A DNA stretch of 21,408 bases from positions 1-21,408 of the forward strand of contig JBEIHY010000058.1 of NCBI GenBank assembly GCA_040381035.1. The letters are read 5' to 3'. The stretch is from REEB506 sp040381035. Lineage in GTDB: Bacteria > Pseudomonadota > Alphaproteobacteria > Caulobacterales > Aquidulcibacteraceae. A program made the translations under genes and the position numbers. Shown here in pieces: positions 16,783 to 21,408 of this stretch; the stretch's first letter is position 1, and each line of letters opens with the position of its first letter. Under the pieces are notes generated by a model. That model made no database searches, was not told the DNA's origin, and was given only the letters and a program-made list of their open reading frames with translations.

Positions 16783-17177
16783 GCCAGCAGCTTCATGCCG
16801 AAATCGCGGGCGGCGATCCGGTCAAAGGTGACGACTTCACGCACGCCGGCAAGCGCTGCGGTTTCAGCGATCAGCGCATCGGAAAACTCGCCGCCGGGTG
16901 CTGCGCGATACGCGGCGAGGGCGCGATGGGCGGCGGCGACATTCTCGATGATCAATTCGGCAGAGCGCAGCAAGCCGTCGATCGCTTTGGCGATATCTTC
17001 GCGTGAGACCTTGTAGGCGCGCGCCAGGACCCAGCTGATCTCGGCCAGGACGACCGCACTGACAAAGCCCGGCTGTTCGCGAGTCAGACGTGCAAAAACG
17101 CGGGTTGCGGCCGCCGATTGAGTGGGATCGTCCTGCGTCAGAAAGCGAATGACGACTTTTGTGTCCAACCCGATCAC
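16779..17177 (-). CDS. vapC: VapC-type PIN domain toxin
   Basis: PIN-domain ribonuclease toxin of 132 residues, the normal length. The four acidic active-site residues are in place: Asp5 (VIGLD), Glu46 (LAEISWV), Asp100 (FSDALIAE) and Asp119 (TFDR). VapC toxins cleave specific RNAs, often tRNA, and are neutralised by the partner. The start is GTG at 17177, overlapping the antitoxin TGA (GTGA), which gives the standard N-terminal beta strand. The frame remains open far upstream, but that part is antisense-like to vapB and not PIN sequence. Confidence 0.9.
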   Translation of the reverse strand: MIGLDTKVVIRFLTQDDPTQSAAATRVFARLTREQPGFVSAVVLAEISWVLARAYKVSREDIAKAIDGLLRSAELIIENVAAAHRALAAYRAAPGGEFSDALIAETAALAGVREVVTFDRIAARDFGMKLLA

Positions 17178-17413
17178 TCGCCCTTGGCCCCTTGCGCAAT
17201 CGCCTTGTCCATGTCGGCCAATGACATCGGCTTTTTCGGTCTGGCGAGCATGCCCTTCAGCCGCTTGACCGGCTCCGCCGCCGGCATCACCGCGAAATTC
17301 CCATCGTCCATCCGCACAAACGCAACCCGATCGCCGGGTCCGACGCCGAGCGCTGTACGCACATCCTTGGGCAGCGTGAGCTGGCCCTTGGACGTCACAG
17401 TGGCGATGGACAT
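17174..17413 (-). CDS. vapB: VapB-type AbrB/MazE-fold antitoxin
   Basis: A 79-residue protein whose N-terminal half, ATVTSKGQLTLPKDVRTALGVGPGDRVAFV, is a swapped-hairpin AbrB DNA-binding domain. The C-terminal half (MLARPKKPMSLADMDKAIAQGAKGE) is the typical toxin-binding tail ending in an IAQGA-like helix. It overlaps vapC by 4 nt. AAGGAT lies 9 nt before the ATG at 17413. A promoter with a perfect -35 and an inverted repeat lies just upstream, consistent with autorepression by the VapBC complex. Confidence 0.9.
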   Translation of the reverse strand: MSIATVTSKGQLTLPKDVRTALGVGPGDRVAFVRMDDGNFAVMPAAEPVKRLKGMLARPKKPMSLADMDKAIAQGAKGE

Positions 17414-17424
17414 GGCGCCGGATC

Positions 17425-17471
17425 CTTACTTTTGGCAATGCGCGAAGTAAGTCAGCGGCTCGTTCTGTCAA
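17425..17471 (-). promoter_or_regulatory. candidate vapBC promoter and operator
   Basis: On the minus strand TTGACA (17471-17466) is a perfect -35 box; TTACTT (17450-17445) is a possible -10 with a short 15-nt spacer. The -10 overlaps one arm of an inverted repeat, CTTACTT (17425-17431) and AAGTAAG (17445-17451). The arm centres are 20 bp apart, about two helical turns, as expected for a dimeric AbrB-type repressor. Confidence 0.5.
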
Positions 17472-17537
17472 GCGCCGCCCTGCTAGCGCCGCCGCCAAAA
17501 CCCCGCTAGAAGCGCGCCGAATTGAAAGGCCGCACCC

Positions 17538-18788
17538 ATGTCCAAGCTTGGTTCCGTCAAGAAGGTCGTGCTCGCTTATTCCGGCGGGCTCGACACCTCG
17601 ATCATTCTGAAATGGCTGCAGGAGGAATATGGCTGCGAGGTCGTTACCTTCACCGCCGATCTCGGCCAGGGCGAAGAACTCGGCCCGGCGCGCGACAAGG
17701 CGCTGGCCATGGGTGTGAAGCCCGAAAACATCTTCATTGACGATCTGCGCGAGGAGTTCGTGCGCGACTTCGTGTTCCCGATGTTTCGCGCCAACACCCT
17801 ATATGAGGGCCAATATCTGCTCGGCACCTCGATCGCGCGGCCGCTGATCGCCAAGCGCCAGATCGAGATTGCCAATCTCGTCGGCGCCGATGCGGTGTGT
17901 CACGGCGCCACCGGCAAGGGCAATGACCAAGTGCGCTTTGAAGTGGCCTATTACGCGCTGAAACCCGATGTGCGGGTGATCGCGCCGTGGCGGGAATGGG
18001 AATTCAAGGGCCGGCCCGATCTCATCGAATATGCGCGCAAGCACAATATCCCGATCGCCAAGGGCAAAGAGCAGGAAGCGCCGTTCTCGATCGACGCGAA
18101 CCTACTGCACACCTCCTCTGAAGGGCTGGTGCTGGAAGACCCGGACGTGCCGGTCGCTGACATCGTGTCCAAGCGCGCGGATCGGCGCACGATCACGCCG
18201 GAAGAAGCGCCCGATACGCCTGAAACTATCAGCGTCGGCTTCAAGGAAGGCGATGCGGTGTCGATCAATGGCGTGGCGATGTCGCCCGCCACAGTGTTGA
18301 CCGAGCTGAACCGCCTCGGCGCCAAGCACGGCATTGGCGGGCTCGATCTCGTTGAAAACCGCTTCGTCGGCATGAAGAGCCGCGGCTACTATGAGACGCC
18401 CGGCGGCACGATCCTTTGGCAGGCGCATCGCGCGATGGAATCGATCTGCCTCGACCGCGGCGCAATGCATCTGAAGGACGAGCTGATGCCGAAATACGCA
18501 TCCCTCGTTTACAACGGCTTCTGGTTTACCCCGGAGCGCAAAATGCTCCAGGCCGCGATTGACGCCAGCCAAGACGACGTCACCGGCGAGGTGACGCTGA
18601 AGCTCTACAAGGGCAATGTCATTGTCCAGGGCCGCACCTCGCCTTTCTCGCTCTACAACAAGGCGCTCGTCGGCTTCGACGCCGCCGGCGGCTACAATCA
18701 GGCCGACGCCGAAGGCTTCATCAAGCTCAATGCGCTGCGCCTACGGATCGCGGCGTGGCGGGATCGCAAGGTGGGCAGGAACGAGTAG
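17538..18788 (+). CDS. argG: argininosuccinate synthase
   Basis: ATP-dependent enzyme joining citrulline and aspartate in arginine synthesis. The 416 residues are full length. The N-terminal P-loop is KKVVLAYSGGLDTSIIL (SGGLDTS at 15-21). ATGKGNDQVRFE and PWREWEFKGRPDLIEYARKHNIP follow, then SINGVAMSP and the C-terminal tetramerisation part RGAMHLKDELMPKYASLVYNGFWF. The ATG at 17538 is preceded by AAAGG at 8 nt. It is divergent from vapBC with 124 nt between. Confidence 0.97.
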   Translation: MSKLGSVKKVVLAYSGGLDTSIILKWLQEEYGCEVVTFTADLGQGEELGPARDKALAMGVKPENIFIDDLREEFVRDFVFPMFRANTLYEGQYLLGTSIARPLIAKRQIEIANLVGADAVCHGATGKGNDQVRFEVAYYALKPDVRVIAPWREWEFKGRPDLIEYARKHNIPIAKGKEQEAPFSIDANLLHTSSEGLVLEDPDVPVADIVSKRADRRTITPEEAPDTPETISVGFKEGDAVSINGVAMSPATVLTELNRLGAKHGIGGLDLVENRFVGMKSRGYYETPGGTILWQAHRAMESICLDRGAMHLKDELMPKYASLVYNGFWFTPERKMLQAAIDASQDDVTGEVTLKLYKGNVIVQGRTSPFSLYNKALVGFDAAGGYNQADAEGFIKLNALRLRIAAWRDRKVGRNE

Positions 18789-18901
18789 CGGCCACGCTTT
18801 CCATCCTCACGCCCTGGCCCCTGTCGCCTGCAATAGACGCCCCGCCTCGATTGCTTACGGGTCAAGCCTTGCAAAGACTGGGGGATTACATTCCGCACCC
18901 G

Positions 18902-18937
18902 TTATCGTTTGACGATAAAGCGCTCCTTGGCGTAACA
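18902..18937 (+). promoter_or_regulatory. candidate promoter with overlapping palindromic operator, upstream of the S9 peptidase
   Basis: TTATCGT-TTG-ACGATAA (18902-18918) is a perfect 7-bp inverted repeat. A consensus-like -35, TTGACG, lies inside it (18909-18914), and GTAACA (18932-18937) is a possible but poor -10 at 17 nt. A regulator on the palindrome would cover the -35. The rest of the 184-nt gap after argG shows no gene. Confidence 0.45.
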
Positions 18938-18972
18938 CAGCGCTGACACCACCGCCATTTGGGGCTTGCCTT

Positions 18973-21153
18973 ATGAACCGTCGCGAAGTCCTTGTCGCCT
19001 CCACCGCACTTGCAGCGACCCTGGCCCTGCCGGCCTGCACCGCGCCGAAAAAGGATCGCCCCGTGCCGCCTGTCGCCAAAAAAGACCCGAAAGAAATCGT
19101 CCAGCTTGGCCGCACGCGTGTCGATGAATTCGCCTGGATGAAGGACGACAACTGGCAAAAGGTGATGACCGATCCATCGGTGCTGCGCGCCGATATTCGC
19201 ACCCATCTGGAAGCCGAGAACGCCTATACCAAGGCCTTGCTGTCTGACACCGACGTATTGCAAACCAAATTCTTTGAAGAGATGAAAGGCCGCGTCAAAG
19301 AAGACGACGCCAGCGTGCCGGATGCCGATGGCGCCTGGGAATATTACTCGCGCTACAATATCGGCGCCCAGCATCCGCTCTATGCGCGCCGCCCGCGCGG
19401 CAAGACCGATGGCGAGCAGGTGCTGCTTGATGTCGATGCGCAAGCCAAGGGCAAAGACTTCTATCAGGTCAGCGCGACCGAGCATTCGGCGGACCACAAA
19501 CACTTTGCCTACGCCGTCGATGAGCAGGGCTCGGAAGTCTACAAAGTCTATGTCCGCGATCTCGCCACTGGCAAGGATTTGGCCGAGCCGATCGAGCCGG
19601 TCGCCTATGGCAGCTTCATTATTAGCCCGGATTCGAAATTCATCTTCTGGACCTTCCGCGATGACAATGGCCGGCCGGCCAAGGTCTATCGCCGCCCGAT
19701 CACCGGCGGCAAACAAGACGATGTGCTCGTCTATGATGAGCCCGACAGCGGCTTCTTCCTCGGCGCCTCCGTCAGCGACAGCAAAGAGTTCATCCTGATC
19801 GGCGCCGGCAATCAGGAAACCAGCGAAACCTGGCTGATCCCGGCCAAGACACCCACCGCCAAGCCCGTGCTGTTCGCCAAGCGCGAAGCCGGCGTGCTCT
19901 ATTCGCCAACCCATTGGCAGGGCAAATGGTACGTCCACACCAATGCCGACAAGGCGGTCGATTTCAAAATCATGACCGCCGATCTCGGCAAGACCGGCCG
20001 CGCCCATTGGCAGCCCTTCCTGGAGCACAAGCCTGGCAATTATATCGAAGGGCTCGGCGCGTTCAAAAACCACCTCGTGCGGCTGGAGCGCATCAACGCC
20101 CTGCCGCGGATCATTATCCGCGATGTCGCCGGCGCCGAACACGCCATTGACCAGACCGAGCAGGCCTATGACCTGTCGCTCGATGGCGGCTTTGAGTTTG
20201 ACACGCCCACGATGCGCTATGTCTACCAGTCGCCGACAACGCCGCGGCAATGGTTCGACTATGACATGACGACCAAAGCCAAAACCCTGCGCAAAACCCA
20301 GGAAATTCCCAGCGGCCACGATCCGGCGAAATATGTGGTCGAGCGGATCCAAGCCAAAGCCCCGGACGGCCAAGACGTGCCGATCACCGTGCTGATGCTG
20401 AAGACGACGAAGAAAGACGGCAAGGCCCCGCTGCTGCTGTACGGCTATGGCTCTTATGGCGCCAGCCAAGACGCAACCTTCTCGATCCGCCGCCTCTCGC
20501 TGGTGGATCGCGGATGGGTATGGGTGCTTGCGCACATTCGTGGCGGCGCTGACAAGGGCCGCGGCTGGTTCGAGGACGGCCGCAAGTTCAAGAAGATCAA
20601 CACCTTCACCGACTTCAATGCCTGCGCCGAACATCTCATCGCCGAGAAATACACCAGCGCACGCAAAATCGTGGCCTATGGCGGCAGCGCCGGCGGCCTG
20701 TTGATGGGCGCCATCGTGAACATGCAGCCGGAGCTTTATGGCGGCGTCATCGGCGCGGTCCCGTTTGTGGATGTAATCAACACCATGAGCGACACCTCCC
20801 TCCCCCTCACCCCGCCGGAATGGCCCGAATGGGGCAATCCGCTGGAGGACGAGAAAGCTTATGACTACATGATGAGCTACAGCCCCTACGACAATGTGGG
20901 CGACAAGCCCTATCCGCCGATCCTGGCCACGGGCGGCCTCTCCGATCCGCGGGTGACCTATTGGGAGCCATCGAAGTGGGTGGCGCGCCTGCGTGATCGG
21001 GCGCCGAAGGCCGGGCCCTATCTGTTGAAGATGAATATGGAAGCGGGCCACGGCGGTTCTTCTGGGCGGTTTGAATCGCTGAAAGAAGACGCGCTCGTAT
21101 TCGCCTTCGCGCTGAAAGCGCTGGGCGAGAAAGAAGCCGGCGGCGGTTTTTAA
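18973..21153 (+). CDS. S9 family peptidase, oligopeptidase B-like, predicted lipoprotein
   Basis: Serine peptidase of 726 residues. A beta-propeller-like half (about 40-440) precedes an alpha/beta-hydrolase half. The catalytic triad is readable: Ser572 in YGGSAGGLLMGA, Asp658 in GGLSDPRVTYWEP, and His693 in EAGHGGSSGRF. The segments AHIRGGADKGRGWFEDGRKFKKINTF, VPFVDVINTM and EWGNPLE are hallmarks of oligopeptidase B, which cuts short peptides after basic residues. Unusually, the N-terminus MNRREVLVASTALAATLALPAC has a twin-arginine start and a lipobox (LPAC, Cys22), implying export and membrane anchoring, whereas the E. coli enzyme is cytosolic. The ATG at 18973 begins this signal; the Shine-Dalgarno is weak. 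Confidence 0.92.
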   Translation: MNRREVLVASTALAATLALPACTAPKKDRPVPPVAKKDPKEIVQLGRTRVDEFAWMKDDNWQKVMTDPSVLRADIRTHLEAENAYTKALLSDTDVLQTKFFEEMKGRVKEDDASVPDADGAWEYYSRYNIGAQHPLYARRPRGKTDGEQVLLDVDAQAKGKDFYQVSATEHSADHKHFAYAVDEQGSEVYKVYVRDLATGKDLAEPIEPVAYGSFIISPDSKFIFWTFRDDNGRPAKVYRRPITGGKQDDVLVYDEPDSGFFLGASVSDSKEFILIGAGNQETSETWLIPAKTPTAKPVLFAKREAGVLYSPTHWQGKWYVHTNADKAVDFKIMTADLGKTGRAHWQPFLEHKPGNYIEGLGAFKNHLVRLERINALPRIIIRDVAGAEHAIDQTEQAYDLSLDGGFEFDTPTMRYVYQSPTTPRQWFDYDMTTKAKTLRKTQEIPSGHDPAKYVVERIQAKAPDGQDVPITVLMLKTTKKDGKAPLLLYGYGSYGASQDATFSIRRLSLVDRGWVWVLAHIRGGADKGRGWFEDGRKFKKINTFTDFNACAEHLIAEKYTSARKIVAYGGSAGGLLMGAIVNMQPELYGGVIGAVPFVDVINTMSDTSLPLTPPEWPEWGNPLEDEKAYDYMMSYSPYDNVGDKPYPPILATGGLSDPRVTYWEPSKWVARLRDRAPKAGPYLLKMNMEAGHGGSSGRFESLKEDALVFAFALKALGEKEAGGGF

Positions 21154-21258
21154 AGATCGATCAGGCGCGGCGCATGTCACGAATGGCCCACTTCGCCCGT
21201 TTCCCTCGCGGTCCGGGAGAGCGAGCCGATTGCTGCAAACCTGTTCGCGCGCGATTTC

Positions 21259-21408
21259 CAGACCGGCCAGCACGACTTTGCGGTCATCGCTGGCCGTTCT
21301 TTCAGACCGGCCAGCACGGCTTTGCGGTCATCGCTGGCCGTTCTTTCAGACCGGCCAGCACGGCTTTGCGGTCATCGCTGGCCGTTCTTTCAGACCGGCC
21401 AGCACGGC
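21259..21408. repeat. 44-bp tandem repeat array of hairpin units, continuing past the window
   Basis: Copies start at 21259, 21303, 21347 and 21391 (the last cut by the edge), each exactly 44 bp. Copies differ only at one seen position (CACGACTT in copy 1, CACGGCTT in later copies). Each unit contains CGGCCAGC and GCTGGCCG, an 8-bp perfect inverted repeat with a loop of about 17 nt. The period is not a multiple of three, there are no spacers, and the plus strand has no stop codon in any frame through the array. The 105 nt between the S9 peptidase stop and the array hold no clearly supported gene. Confidence 0.9.

Noticed and set aside
17178..17498. Long N-terminal extension of VapC
   Set aside because: It overlaps vapB in another frame on the same strand. 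The PIN domain begins exactly at the GTG that overlaps the vapB stop.
18932..18960. A third ECF-type promoter (GTAACA) before the S9 peptidase
   Set aside because: The -35-like GTAACA differs in the last base, and no CGTA lies 16 nt downstream.
18886..21273. 795-codon open frame on the minus strand
   Set aside because: It is antisense to the S9 peptidase with intact catalytic triad; composition looks like a codon-position shadow and no domain is seen.
21259..21408. CRISPR array
   Set aside because: The 44-bp units are directly abutting with no unique spacers, and no cas genes are present.

Overview
The window is GC-rich, densely packed chromosomal DNA from a bacterium, most probably an alphaproteobacterium. 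The reasons are base composition, an ECF sigma factor paired with a DUF1109/NrsF-type membrane anti-sigma (best known from Caulobacter), an atpH-atpA pair, and alphaproteobacterial-looking housekeeping proteins. I cannot place it below class level. No phage, insertion sequence, CRISPR array, rRNA or tRNA was seen.

Layout. 1-2786: C-terminal bulk of a large DUF2339 membrane protein, open at the left edge. 2819-3589: dapB (lysine/peptidoglycan synthesis). 3586-4915, minus strand: a DUF2244 membrane protein and a tyrosine-phosphatase-like protein. 4956-5688: two translationally coupled reading frames that are both broken, an unidentified one and a PaaI-type hotdog thioesterase with a nonsense codon and a frameshift. 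5719-6477: nth (endonuclease III), whose Lys/Ala-rich tail overlaps the end of a convergent ATP-grasp gene by 73 nt. The ATP-grasp gene and an upstream small lipoprotein form a minus-strand pair. 7758-10085: promoter, atpH, atpA, then a strong hairpin terminator; the usual atpG-atpD-atpC do not follow. 10084-10697, minus: a ParD/ParE-like toxin-antitoxin pair, both apparently starting at TTG. 10766-12115: rmuC.

12351-14682 is the most interesting block: ECF sigma factor, NrsF-like anti-sigma with two cysteines, a DoxX-like membrane protein and an exported YHS-domain protein. Two near-identical promoter elements, GTAACC-N16-CGTA, sit in front of the sigma gene and in front of the DoxX-like/YHS pair. 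This looks like a self-contained, autoregulated envelope or metal/oxidative stress regulon.

14756-16248, minus: a YidB/DUF937 protein and cysK (cysteine synthase). 16372-16782: a small four-helix membrane protein. 16779-17413, minus: a VapBC toxin-antitoxin pair with an inverted-repeat operator candidate. 17538-18788: argG. 18973-21153: an oligopeptidase B-like S9 peptidase with a Tat/lipoprotein-type signal. 21259 to the window end: a 44-bp tandem repeat, each unit able to form a hairpin, continuing past the edge.

Overall this is housekeeping metabolism (Lys, Cys, Arg, ATP, DNA repair) interleaved with two toxin-antitoxin modules, one stress regulon and a small decayed operon.
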